The notes below the pieces were generated by a model, which was not told the origin of the DNA, did not search any database, and saw only the letters and a program-made list of their open reading frames with translations. 64,000 bases of DNA, taken from JAWKTV01 sp041398905 (GTDB lineage: Bacteria; Planctomycetota; Planctomycetia; Planctomycetales; Planctomycetaceae). Positions 51,217 to 60,302 of this stretch are shown one piece after another (within the stretch, counting starts at the first letter, position 1; every line of letters starts with the position of its first letter). The DNA lies in contig JAWKTV010000007.1 in assembly GCA_041398905.1 (NCBI GenBank), forward strand, positions 186,001-250,000, in the 5' to 3' direction. The position numbers and the translations under genes were made by a program.

Positions 51217-52472
51217 ATGATCAGAACATCAGAGTTGCGGAAAGCCTTGCAGGGCTTGTCGGGCCCCGGTCTGTTGTCGCTGAGCCTGCTGACAGGTCCG
51301 CTTTCGCCCACTGCGGCTGAAGGCCGAACCGGTGGCGATCGAAGCGACGCCGTTCGCAGTCGACTCCGCCACACCGTTTGATGCGGTTCCGCTGCCGCCC
51401 AGAAGTCAAGCCGCCGAACAAGTCGCTAATCGACCCAACCGGCCATCCGGCACTGCGGAGCTTGTCACGACGATTGAAGTCTCCGTCCAGCAGCCGGTGC
51501 AGATGAAGCGGCTGTTTGCAGAGCAGGTGGACGACGGCTGGAGGCCGCGATTGGAACTGGTGACGACACAAGCCTTGGGTGACCTCGCCGCGGACTCGGG
51601 TCGCGTGCATGTCGCGGACCTGAGCGACGAGCGGATCGTGACATCGTCGGACACCTGGACCGTCGAAGTACTCGGTCAGCCGACCGTCGTGCGTGCGGAC
51701 ATGCCTGTCGAAATTGAAGCGGGCCGGGCGCGGTTCCAGACGATCGTTGAGGTGGCGGCGGCCGAACTCGTCGATGACGACGTGCTGGCCAGCGTTCCGC
51801 CTCCGCCGTCGGAAGGAGAAGTCGCGGCAATACGAAGCACCGGATTTCGAGCAATCGCTCCTCGCTCCGGTGCCGATGGGGACCGTCGACGATCTGCTGT
51901 TCAACCCGTTCGTCGAGTTCGGTGACGCACGGCAAGTGCTGACGCCGGTGGTGCTGGGACCGGTCGACGCGCCGCCAATGAATCCGGTGGATGCTCCGCA
52001 GGATGCCCCTGCGGAACTCGCCGCCCCGAACGAAGCGAACGCCGCTCCACTGCCGGTTACGTCAAGGGGATCTACTCACGCGTCTGTTGAAGCCAATCTA
52101 CCGCCATCTCGTTAACAACCGGCCTGCACACGACTTGCGGCTCTCCCCGAAGATCACTCAATTGAGGTGTATGGCGTGCTGTCACCGATCGCGGCTGTGG
52201 GGAGGCGGCTGGTCGTCGCCGGTTGCGGGACGATATCCGGAGCCGTTCTGCCATCGTCCGTTGCGATTCGAGCAGCCGTCGCTGGAACGGTGCGGCCACC
52301 ATCATGGCTGCGTGACGACGGTGCTGTCCGCAGGACACTTTTTCGGCAGTTGCGCGGTGCTGCCGGCGAGTCTGGTCATCCAGCCGATCGGTCGCCGCGT
52401 CCAGACACTGGGCGATTGCCGCACCTGTCAGGACATCGACAAGTGCGCCCTCCTGGTAACCAGAGCGACTGA
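51217..52472 (+). pseudogene. Planctomycete-type secreted protein, several frameshifts
   Basis: Best read as one gene of ~400 residues spread over three frames. ATG 51217 starts a signal peptide (LSGPGLLSLSLLTGPLSPTA). The frame moves near 51320-51335 (AEPVAIEATPFAVDSATPFD onward) and near 51825 (YEAPDFEQSLLAPVPMG onward), and again between 52000 and 52200. The last part contains PEPFCHRPLRFEQPSLERCG and SAGHFFGSCAVLPASLVIQP, then RVQTLGDC. I recall this CHxPLYFEExNLERYG ... SAAHFFG ... CVYTLG block as the conserved C-terminal region of secreted planctomycete proteins of unknown function. The 3' end is uncertain. It is divergent from the giant gene and convergent with the aminotransferase. 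Confidence 0.5.
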
Positions 52473-52497
52473 CGATCACCACCTCAACAGGACTCAG

Positions 52498-53866
52498 TCA
52501 GGCCAGGCTGGCGACGAGTTCCTCAAGCAGTTGCAACGACTGCTCCGCTTCGGTCATCGTCATGGTGAGCGGCGGCGAGATGCGGAGGACCTTGCTCGCC
52601 AGCGGCCCCAGCAGGTGGATGCCGACGCCGTCCCGGCCGCGGTAGCAGCGAGGCTTCGACGACCGCCGCGGCGGTCTGCTCCGGGGTACGTCCGCCGGTC
52701 GCGGCACACTCGATGCCGAAGACCATGCCCTCCCCACGAACCCGCGACCACGCCAGTTCGCTTGAGGCCAGCGCAGACGCGGCGGAACGCTGCGAGAGCT
52801 GCCAGCGTTACTTTAACACATCGTGGTGCTCGAACTCGTCCAGCGTCGCCAGCACCGCGGCGCAGGCGAGCGGGTTGGCGGCCAGGTGTCGGACCCTTCG
52901 CCGTACTTCAGGCTGTCCATGATCCGCTGCGGCCCGACCGCCCTTTGACCGGGACGCCGTTGCCCAGCCCTTTGCCCAGGCAGACAAAGTCGGGCGTCAG
53001 TCCATAGGCCTCGGGCGTACATTCGGCCCGTACGGCCGGGGTTCCGACTGAATTTCATCGAGGATGAATGCGACATCGTGCTCGCGACACCAGTCCTGCA
53101 GCAGTCGCAGGTACGCCGCGGGCGGGTGATAGCTGCCGCCGCCGCCCAGGTAAGGCTCGGTGATGAGGCAGTTGATACGTGATCCGAGTTCGTGGTGGAG
53201 GTCGTCGAGTTCGCGACGATACTGTTCGAGGTCGAGCGTGCTGAAGTCGCGTTCGAGGTCGTCGATCTCTGCTCGCGGAAAGCTGATGAAGCGGACGCGC
53301 GGATCGCGCTCGGCGTCGCGCTCTGAGCCGGTGACCGCACCCGCGAGGCCCTTCTTGCCGTGAAAACCAGACCGCGTCGCGAGGATGATGTCCCGCGCGG
53401 GATCGCGATGCAGGCAGGCCCACAAGGCTTTCTGCACCGCCTCGGACCCCGAAGCGGCCCACATCACCTGCTCGCACCGCTGACCGCCATCCGTTCGGTG
53501 CAGGCTCTTCAGCAGCCTGTCGACCGCTTGAGCTTCAATCGGGGTCATGGCGTTGTAGGCGGTCAGCGTGACGGCCTCGAAGTAACCTTCGCCCGCTCCG
53601 CCGAGATGCTCGGGCCGCCAGCCCATATAACCTGCGAACCTCCGCATCCAGGATCGCGGATTGTGCCCCAGATTCGCGACAAGCACTCCGCTGGAGTAGT
53701 CGTACAGCCTGCGGCCCTCCGGCGTGAAGTGGAAGACACCGGCTGATCTCTCGAACACCGCCTGCGACGGCGTGAAGGTTCGCAGCGAGTACGGCTCGCG
53801 ACTGGTCAGCACGGCCCGCACATCGTTGGACTTGGGTTCGTCAGCAAATGTGATCGGTTCGGGCAT
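52498..53866 (-). pseudogene. Class III (PLP) aminotransferase, frameshifted
   Basis: About 455 residues from the Met at 53866 (MPEPITFADEPKSNDVRAVL). The first ~280 residues are in one frame with YDYSSGVLVANLGHNPR, QVMWAASGSEAVQKALWA, SGFHGKKGLAGAVTGS, ITEPYLGGGGSYHPP and FILDEIQS (the PLP-ring Asp). After about 53045 the frame changes repeatedly: GRTGRMYA, the PLP-Lys segment CLGKGLGNGVPVK (about 52975), IMDSLKYGEGSDTW, and the C-terminal GIHLLGPLASKVLRISPPLT and AEQSLQLLEELVASLA ending at 52498. The family includes 4-aminobutyrate and ornithine aminotransferases; the substrate cannot be told. Motif order is complete, so indel errors are likelier than decay. Confidence 0.75.
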
Positions 53867-54140
53867 CGTCGGCGAGTACATGGTAGGTTGGCGGGAAACG
53901 CGCGGGGAGGTACCTGAGCGTATGCCAATCGCCAGCCGTCAGACAAGCCGATCCGCCTGAGATGACTGATGTCGAGTGCGCACAGGCGCCTGCGGGCCCG
54001 GTTGCTGCACGACCGGCTCCCAGTCGGCCACAGGGTGGAGCGAGCTTTCAGCGCGTCGGTCGTCACGGCTCGATCCACGCTGGCGAAAGGCCCATTCGGC
54101 GACGAACCGTGCCAGCGCGGCGGAGGCCTGCCAACCGGAC

Positions 54141-55295
54141 TCAGTTGCCTTGCCAGTGGACCGGCAGAGGCCCTGCAATGGGCCCGCCGATCGTCGCCGA
54201 GTACGGATAAGGCGGTCGGATGGCAAGGGGAGTCGGTGGGGCAGACACGGGAATCGGCAGCGACGGCGCGGCCGCAGGACGCTGAGTCGTGTCCACGATC
54301 CACAGATTGCGGTAGACCACCGGGTTGCCGTGATCCTGCAGTTTCGTCGGCAGTGGGTCGGCCGTTTCCGGCTTGCCGGCTCCCGTCTTGTTGCTTAACT
54401 CGACGGCATCATGCACCAGCACGCCGTTGTGCCAGACGCTGATTCGCATGTTCTCGATCTTGTTTCCCGCATCGTCAAAGCGAGCCGCCTTGAAGTCGAT
54501 ATCGTAGGTTTGCCACTGCAACGGCGGCAGACACATGTTGATGTCCGGCCTGCGGGTGCGATACAGGGCGCCGCACTCGTTCTCAATTCCTTCGAGACCG
54601 AAGGAGTCGAGCACCTGCACCTCGTACCGGCCTTGCAGGTAAAAGCCGCTATTGCCGCGATTCTGGCCGCGAGCCTGAGGCTTGTAAGGGAGTCGGAATT
54701 CGCCATGCAGCCGGAAATCCTGGAAGGCATCCTTGGTATCGCAGCCGGCCATGAGCAAGCCGTGTTCGTTGATTTTGCCATTCACGAAGTGGTCGGTCGA
54801 CGTACCATCGAACAGCACGATCGCCCCCGGCGGCGGGGCGGCCCCCATGGTCGGGCTGACGCGATCGACCTTGCGAAGCTGGCCAACCTGCCGGCCGGAG
54901 TGCGTGAACACCAGGGCCGTCTCCCCGTCGACGAGAATGTCGTACTCCTCGCCGATCAACTCGAGCTTCGCCCCGTTTCGCTTGCCAGTGAGTTCGTAAC
55001 GCCCTTCCTGCTGCCAGCCCGCTCCCGGCAGGCCTCCGTAGTACTTCACCGCGACGAACTCACCGTTTCCTTGAGCCACCACCTGCAGCCCGATCGCCTC
55101 GCGGCTGCGGACGTTACCGAGCGGAGCCTGATAGCCACGGTACTCTCCCTGCAGACGGTAATCCTCGTCCGCCTGCGCGGCATCGAGATAGACCGGGCCA
55201 TCCTTGCCGGCGTCCGCAGCGACGAGTCGATTGCCGGGACACAATGCCAGAGCCAGCAATGCGACCGGCACCGAGAAGGCTGAGAGGTGAAACAT
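54141..55295 (-). CDS. DUF1080-domain secreted protein (3-keto-disaccharide hydrolase-like)
   Basis: 384 residues from the Met at 55295 (MFHLSAFSVPVALLALALCP), which gives a clean signal peptide; the frame opens 20 codons earlier. After an N-terminal region (GEYRGYQAPLGNVRSREAIG, KYYGGLPGAGW) comes a DUF1080 domain with FDGTSTDHFVNG, FRLHGEFRLPYKP, RGNSGFYLQGRYEVQVLDSF, CGALYRTRRPDINMCLP, WQTYDIDFKAARFD and VYRNLWIV. DUF1080 members are abundant in planctomycetes; some hydrolyse 3-keto-glycosides in sugar degradation, others have no known role. The Pro-rich C-terminal tail after WIVDTTQRP is outside the domain. One intact frame. Confidence 0.85.
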   Translation of the reverse strand: MFHLSAFSVPVALLALALCPGNRLVAADAGKDGPVYLDAAQADEDYRLQGEYRGYQAPLGNVRSREAIGLQVVAQGNGEFVAVKYYGGLPGAGWQQEGRYELTGKRNGAKLELIGEEYDILVDGETALVFTHSGRQVGQLRKVDRVSPTMGAAPPPGAIVLFDGTSTDHFVNGKINEHGLLMAGCDTKDAFQDFRLHGEFRLPYKPQARGQNRGNSGFYLQGRYEVQVLDSFGLEGIENECGALYRTRRPDINMCLPPLQWQTYDIDFKAARFDDAGNKIENMRISVWHNGVLVHDAVELSNKTGAGKPETADPLPTKLQDHGNPVVYRNLWIVDTTQRPAAAPSLPIPVSAPPTPLAIRPPYPYSATIGGPIAGPLPVHWQGN

Positions 55296-55718
55296 GTTGC
55301 GTTCGAGCATGCGGGCAGTGACGTTTGAGCGGACAACAGTGAAGCGGAAGAACAAGACTCGCCGGCCGCTAACCCAAGTCGGCTGGGTGACTTCACTACG
55401 AAACAGAAAGTGTGCATGGGAAGCCGAGCGTTCGCAAGGTTCAGTTGCCCACGGCCGTCACTTTTTGGTTTCAGACCGTCCAGAGGTCTGCTGTGAGGAT
55501 CCGCATCTAGAACCTTCACCCCGTGACAAGTGACTTGAAATACGCCAGTGACTGCCGGGAAGGCTCGGCGCGACTGCTCACATCGCGGCTTTCAACGGGC
55601 CGCTCAGGTGCGCGGGACCTCCTGCCCCACTGTTCCAAGGTCGCAGCGCATTCTCAACGACCGGACGGTCGCGAGCACGACGGAGCATCAACGTTGCCGG
55701 GACCACGAATCGCGGCCG
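55296..55718. other. Intergenic region
   Basis: About 420 bp between the DUF1080 gene and the CbiX-like gene, both minus strand. Frames present have no family resemblance. No RNA gene or repeat seen. Confidence 0.35.
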
Positions 55719-56120
55719 TCAGCTCGCCAGGTCAGAAGCGGAGAGTTTCGCTCCCCCATCGGCTTCGTCCAGCCGCTTTTGCAGGACGTCGATCATCAGT
55801 TCATCGATCCCCAGCGGCGGACAGCACGCGAAACGGACTCCATCGTACAACTCGGTGAACTCCCGCCGATAACGCTCGAGGTCGTCGCGGACGTGCGCCC
55901 CCGCCGAGAGGAACCAGGGCAGCAGCCGCACCTCGCGAGCGCCACGTTCCACACATCGGCGTGCGCCGGTGGGGATGTCCGGTTCCGCGAGTTCGAGATA
56001 AGCGACTTCGATCAACTCCCCGGGCCGACGCTCTCCCAATCGCCGCGCGACCTCCAGCAGGTCGGCGTTCGCCGCCGGGCGTCGGGAACCGTGCGCGATC
56101 AACAGGATTGCCGACGACAT
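55719..56120 (-). CDS. cbiX: CbiX/SirB-type sirohydrochlorin chelatase-like protein
   Basis: 133 residues, the size of the short single-domain CbiX/SirB proteins. These insert cobalt or iron into sirohydrochlorin for cobalamin or siroheme synthesis. The N-terminal metal-binding His lies in AILLIAHGSRRPAAN and the second in LLPWFLSAGAHVRDDL; VAYLELAEPDIPTG is the usual linking strand. The protein is complete. No other tetrapyrrole gene is adjacent, so which metal it inserts cannot be told. It starts 49 bp from the divergent UDP-glucuronate decarboxylase gene. Confidence 0.85.
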   Translation of the reverse strand: MSSAILLIAHGSRRPAANADLLEVARRLGERRPGELIEVAYLELAEPDIPTGARRCVERGAREVRLLPWFLSAGAHVRDDLERYRREFTELYDGVRFACCPPLGIDELMIDVLQKRLDEADGGAKLSASDLAS

Positions 56121-56169
56121 AACACCTCTCTAAGCTGCGGCGAAATTCGGGTGCAAGGAGACCAAACGA

Positions 56170-57129
56170 ATGGCGACAATTCTAGTAACCGGCGGAGCCG
56201 GGTTCCTCGGCAGTCATCTGTGCGAACGTCTGCTCGAACGAGGCGACGAGGTGATCTGCGTCGACAACTTCTTTTCCGGGCGAAAGGCCAACGTCGCCCA
56301 TCTGCGCGACCACCATCGGTTTGAATTGATCCGCCACGACATCGTACATCCCCTGCACCTCGAGTGCGACCAGATCTACAATCTGGCCTGTCCGGCTTCG
56401 CCAGTGGCGTACCAGTTTAATCCGATCAAGACGATCAAGACCTCGACGGTCGGCATGGTCAACGTGCTGGGACTTGCCAAGCGGTGTCGCGCCAAGGTGC
56501 TGCACACGTCGACCTCCGAAGTGTACGGCGACCCTGATGTCCACCCGCAGCGGGAAGACTACTGGGGCAACGTCAATCCGATCGGTCCTCGCAGTTGCTA
56601 CGACGAGGGAAAGCGGGTCGCGGAGTCGCTGTGCGTCAATTACCACCTCGCCCATGACGTCGCCGTGCGGATCGTCCGCATCTTCAACACCTATGGCCCC
56701 AGGATGGACCCGAACGACGGCCGAGTCGTTTCCAATTTCATCATGCAGGCCCTCCGTGGTGAGCCGCTCACCGTCTACGGCGATGGCGCTCAAACCCGCT
56801 CGTTTTGTTACGTCAGCGACCTGATCGACGGCTTCATCCGCATGATGGACCAAGACGAAGAGATCGGACCGGTCAACCTCGGCAACCCGACCGAGAACAC
56901 GATGCTCGAACTCGCACAGGCCGTGCTCGATGTGACCGGATCGCGCTGCGAGATTCAGTACGATCCGCTTCCCAAGGACGATCCCAAGCGACGTTGCCCG
57001 GACATCACCAAGGCCCGTCAACTCCTCCGCTGGGAACCCAAGGTCGCGTTGAAGGAAGGGCTCGCCCACACCGTCGCGTATTACCGCAGCACCCAGTTCG
57101 GCGATCAGGACAGCGCCCCCGACGCTTGA
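56170..57129 (+). CDS. UDP-glucuronate decarboxylase (UDP-xylose synthase)
   Basis: 319 residues, extended SDR family. It converts UDP-glucuronate to UDP-xylose, a donor for exopolysaccharides and surface glycans, in the cytoplasm. NAD-binding GGAGFLGSHLCERLL, the family-typical IYNLACPASPVAYQ (with the PASP stretch), HTSTSEVYGDP, catalytic Tyr and Lys in SCYDEGKRVAE, and NTYGPRMDPNDGRVVSNF are all present. A ribosome site AAGGAG lies about nine bases before the ATG. Clean frame. It is divergent from the CbiX-like gene and probably a single-gene unit. dTDP-glucose dehydratase is the main alternative, but the PASPVAYQ/YDEGKR pattern favours UXS. Confidence 0.93.
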   Translation: MATILVTGGAGFLGSHLCERLLERGDEVICVDNFFSGRKANVAHLRDHHRFELIRHDIVHPLHLECDQIYNLACPASPVAYQFNPIKTIKTSTVGMVNVLGLAKRCRAKVLHTSTSEVYGDPDVHPQREDYWGNVNPIGPRSCYDEGKRVAESLCVNYHLAHDVAVRIVRIFNTYGPRMDPNDGRVVSNFIMQALRGEPLTVYGDGAQTRSFCYVSDLIDGFIRMMDQDEEIGPVNLGNPTENTMLELAQAVLDVTGSRCEIQYDPLPKDDPKRRCPDITKARQLLRWEPKVALKEGLAHTVAYYRSTQFGDQDSAPDA

Positions 57130-57682
57130 TTGTCCGCGGCGAAAGCCGTTCGACCGGGCATTTGCCGCCGTGTTCTCCCTTCCCCTGCATCAACCGAAGT
57201 CGGTGCAGGGACGTGAACATTCATTGGCAAGTTGCAGGGAATGGGTAAGCAGCACGGCTCGCGTCCTTGCGGATTGCGAATCGCTGCGTCAGAATGCTAC
57301 GAGAGGCGAGACGTTGCGTTTTCGCAGCTCAGGGGCCCTGATGAGTGCATGTCCCTCCGCAGAAGTCGAAGCGGGATGTACGCGGGCGGTATTAGAGGTC
57401 GTCCGGGTTCGATCTGCATCGACCGGGAGGGCCAGGCCGGCTCTCGGCAGATTCTCGGGAAGATGTGCACCTCTGCTGCGTTCCCGGTGTTTGCAAGGGG
57501 GCGGCGCGGTGAGTTCGCGTGCAACGCAGGCCGAAACCCGGCGGCGAACACTGGAGCACCCACACCAGGGCGGTCGGCACAGTGCGAATCGCCTTCGCGG
57601 ATCGACGTTAACGGAAATGCCAGCGGTGTGGCCCATACCCTCCACACATGCAGTTTCCAAATGACCTCAAGAGGAGAACGAC
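57130..57682. other. Intergenic region, no gene recognised
   Basis: About 550 bp after the UXS gene. Overlapping short frames on both strands look like shadows. A ribosome-binding-like GAGGAG near 57671 belongs to the next gene. Confidence 0.35.
57671..57676 (+). promoter_or_regulatory. Ribosome binding site GAGGAG
   Basis: GAGGAG six bases before ATG 57683. It supports a real start here although the following frame closes after ten codons. Confidence 0.45.
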
Positions 57683-58489
57683 ATGATTCGCTGCATCCGC
57701 TGTGCGTCGCGATGACAATTCTGTCACTATCGTCATTGAGCAGCAAAAGGCCCAATGGTGGAACAACAACAACGACTACTACGACGATTACGACGACTGG
57801 CGGCGACTTCAGCCGACGATTACGGGGATGACAATTGGAAATCAGGGGCAGCGGCGGACGGGCTCTCCCGTATCGCCCGGGCTGCGAACTTTAACTGAAC
57901 CGCTGGCGATTACGCGATCGACTCGGCAGCCGCAACGACTGGGACGACTGGGGTGACGGCAGGTGGCAAGATAACGGCGGGTGGCAACGGAATAACGGAT
58001 GGAACAATGGGGGCTGGAACAACGGTGGTTGGCAGAACAGCTTGGTGGTTGTAAGAACAACGGTGGCTGGCAACAGCCCTATTGCCGCCGCCCGCAGGTG
58101 ACCTGCAGCAACCAGCCCATCTGCATCGCCATGCCCTCCACCGAATCCGGCGTGTGCGGGTACGTGTTGCGTTCGGGCGGCGGGTCGTGGAACACTCGTT
58201 TCGTCTGGCCAGAACCAGACCTTCAACGAAGACACGCTGGACCATGTCACGCGTTTGACCACGCGGCAATGGCAGCAGGCAACAGGCTATAACCTGAAGC
58301 CAGGCACACCGCTGCCGCCGAGCAGCCGCGGCTGGGAACTGTATCGCGCCAGTAACCTGGCTGAACAACCGATCGGACCACGCCTTCGATCGGCGGAGCA
58401 ATCCCGCCGACCCGAAGGCGTGTTCGTTCAGCGGCGACGAAGCCTTCGGAGAGCGATGGCCGCGGAATCCGGCGAATTCGGTAGAATGA
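57683..58489 (+). pseudogene. Secreted Trp/Asn/Gly-rich protein, frameshifted
   Basis: A probable gene of ~265 residues spread over all three frames. ATG 57683 follows AAGAGGAGAACGAC. Pieces in order: MIRCIRCASR and, shifted, MTILSLSSLSS (signal-like); AQWWNNNNDYYDDYDDWRR; NDWDDWGDGRWQDNGGWQRN and NNGWNNGGWNNGGWQN; a Cys-rich part with NNGGWQQPYCRRPQVTCSNQ and STESGVCGYVLRSGGGSWN; then QTFNEDTLDHVTRLTTRQWQ, ATGYNLKPGTPLPPSSRGWE; and finally DHAFDRRSNPADPKACSFSG to the TGA at 58487-58489. The unusual composition is consistent across the frame changes, so this is more than chance. No family is recognised. At least four breaks. Confidence 0.45.
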
Positions 58490-58580
58490 CCTGACTCGAC
58501 ATCCGCCTGCCCGTCCGATATAATCGGTTCGCAACACCAGGTCGCGCCCGAAAACGGCACGGCCGTAGCGTCGACAGCGA

Positions 58581-58649
58581 GGTGAACAGCCGGTGGCTCG
58601 CGGGCTCATAACAACGCCGAGGTCGTCGGTTCGAATCCGGCCTTCACTT
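58581..58649 (+). tRNA. tRNA-Met(CAT)-like sequence, degenerate
   Basis: About 69 nt. GGCTCGCGGGCTCATAAC matches the D-arm end and anticodon loop of tRNA-Met with CAT at 58607-58609. GGTCGTCGGTTCGAATCCGG matches the variable loop and T-arm (stem GTCGG/CCGGC). GGTGAAC and CTTCACT can pair over six of seven acceptor positions. However the D-arm is several bases too short and the 3' anticodon stem (CAACG) does not pair with GCGGG. Either a true tRNA with sequence errors or a relic. No CCA is encoded. Confidence 0.45.
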
Positions 58650-58686
58650 TCACCGGCCATGGCTTGCTGGGGCCGGTGAACGAAGA

Positions 58687-58714
58687 AGCCGAGGCCATCA
58701 CGCCTCGGCTTTTT
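58687..58714 (+). terminator. Strong intrinsic terminator
   Basis: AGCCGAGGC, loop CATCAC, GCCTCGGCT followed by TTTTT: a perfect 9-bp GC-rich stem with a T run, just after the tRNA-like sequence. It ends transcription before the Cas region. Confidence 0.8.
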
Positions 58715-59291
58715 GCGTGGTACGCCAGTATTGGCAACGGGTTACGTCTCGGCGCGTGCGACGGTCTCTGCACCCGAGACGAAGTGGCTGGCCCTCTCGC
58801 CGCCAGCAACCCCGTCCCGGCCCCAGCTCTCAGACTCTCCTTGAGATCGGTCGGGTTAACGCCACTGTCCGGCCCCCTATGCGGGCCAGACACCTCGGAA
58901 TACCGACCGGGTTGAACGCAGCTCAAGCGGGTGAAAGAGGTGAGTTGTGGCTTGTTGACCGAATGCAGGGGTCTGAAAAGCACAAAGGCCGAGTCGCGTC
59001 TTGGCTCGGTTCTTACAAGTTGGCAGATTCGGAAGTGCCATCGTGGCTGTTGATGTAGGCCGAGGCCGGTGAGGAGGGTCGTCGTCGACGAGAAACATCC
59101 CTGGCTGAACCTAGACCGGATCCCCAGCGGTCGGTTCACGGGCCAGCCCGCACGGCACTCGATGGAACAGACAGACTCCGGCAGCGCATGGCCTGTACGG
59201 ACGTCACGTTGGACATGGTCTGGCCGGGCGCGTTGGTAGCCTGTCTCCTGTACGATCGCGACACATTCCCGCCGTTCATGGCTCAGATTCG
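58715..59291. other. Region between terminator and WYL gene, no gene recognised
   Basis: About 575 bp. The minus-strand frame crossing it has no resemblance. The promoter of the WYL-cas operon probably lies here. No CRISPR-like repeat-spacer pattern is seen. Confidence 0.4.
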
Positions 59292-60302
59292 ATGACCGAC
59301 CTGCAACCTCTCGAACGGCAATGGACGATCCTGCAGATCTTGGCTGCGCGTCCACTACGGCACGACCGTGAAGGAAGGAGGAATTCGGTGTTGTCGAGAA
59401 GACGATCCGTCGCGACCTGACGTTACTGCAGGAACTCGGATTCCCGTTGATGCCGGAGGCGGGGCGTCACGGCTGCAATCGCTGGCAGTTGCGCGCACCG
59501 ACTGGTCTTCCGGACCTGCGATTCGACATGAGCGAGGTGCTGGCTCTATGGCCGGGCGCACGCTCATACAGTCGCTAACCAGGGCGCGATTGTGTGGGAC
59601 TCAGCTGATCGGCGTTCACGAAAATTCGTGCCCACCTGGGCGAACGCATGGCTCGAAATGTCTCGACAAGCTGACCACTCTGGTTCATCGAACGTCGTTT
59701 CGTGATGACCAGTATGGCAGGTCAAAGGCTGGACTCGTGGACGACCTGATGGTAGCGATCGAAGACAAGCGGATCGCACACATCACCTACAGTCGGCCCG
59801 CTCGACGGAACCACTCACTTATCCAGTTCATCTACGGACTCGTCTACCATCACGCTCGCTGTATCTGGTCGCCCGCTCTGAGCAGCACGAACACGAGATT
59901 CGCACCTTCAAGGTTGACCGCGTCACCGGCGTCGAACTTGAACAACTCCGCTTCACGAAGCCGGACGACTTCGACCTGCGAGACTTTCTCGCCAACAGCC
60001 TGGGAGTCTTCCACACCGACGGTCCGCCGCGGCGCGTCGTGATCCGCTTCAGCCGGGAAGTCGCCCAGTACGTCACCGAACACCGCTGGCACGCCAGCCA
60101 AGAGCTGACCCACCTCAAAGACGGCAGCCTCCGCGCCGAGTTCGACCTTTCCTCGCTGGAAGAGGTCAAGAGCTGGGTACTGAGCTTCGGAGCAAAGGCG
60201 GTGGTGGAGGAGCCGGAGGAGCTGCGGCAAGAGATCCAAGCTGAAATCGAACGCATGACATCGCGTTACGACACTGACAATGCGATGGAGCAACGACCAT
60301 GA
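59292..60302 (+). pseudogene. WYL-domain transcriptional regulator, frameshifted
   Basis: About 335 residues from ATG 59292 (MTDLQPLERQWTILQILAAR). An N-terminal winged helix follows: after a break, EEFGVVEKTIRRDLTLLQEL (recognition helix) then GFPLMPEAGRHGCNRWQL. The middle and C-terminal parts show the WYL domain: LYLVAREQHEIRTFKVDRVT, LRFTKPDDFDLRDFLANSLG, VVIRFSREVAQYVTEHRWHA, LEEVKSWVLSFGAKAVV. The frame changes at least three times before about 59850. It overlaps cas3 by 4 bp (ATGA at 60299-60302). WYL regulators next to cas operons usually sense nucleic-acid ligands and control them. That role here is inferred from position. Confidence 0.75.

Noticed and set aside
42000..54000. Programmed frameshifting as the reason for the many frame changes
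   Set aside because: The sites share no slippery motif, occur in unrelated genes and go in both directions. Indel error or decay is simpler.
58606..59355. 249-codon minus-strand frame before the WYL gene
   Set aside because: No family resemblance; it runs antisense through the terminator and the tRNA-like sequence.
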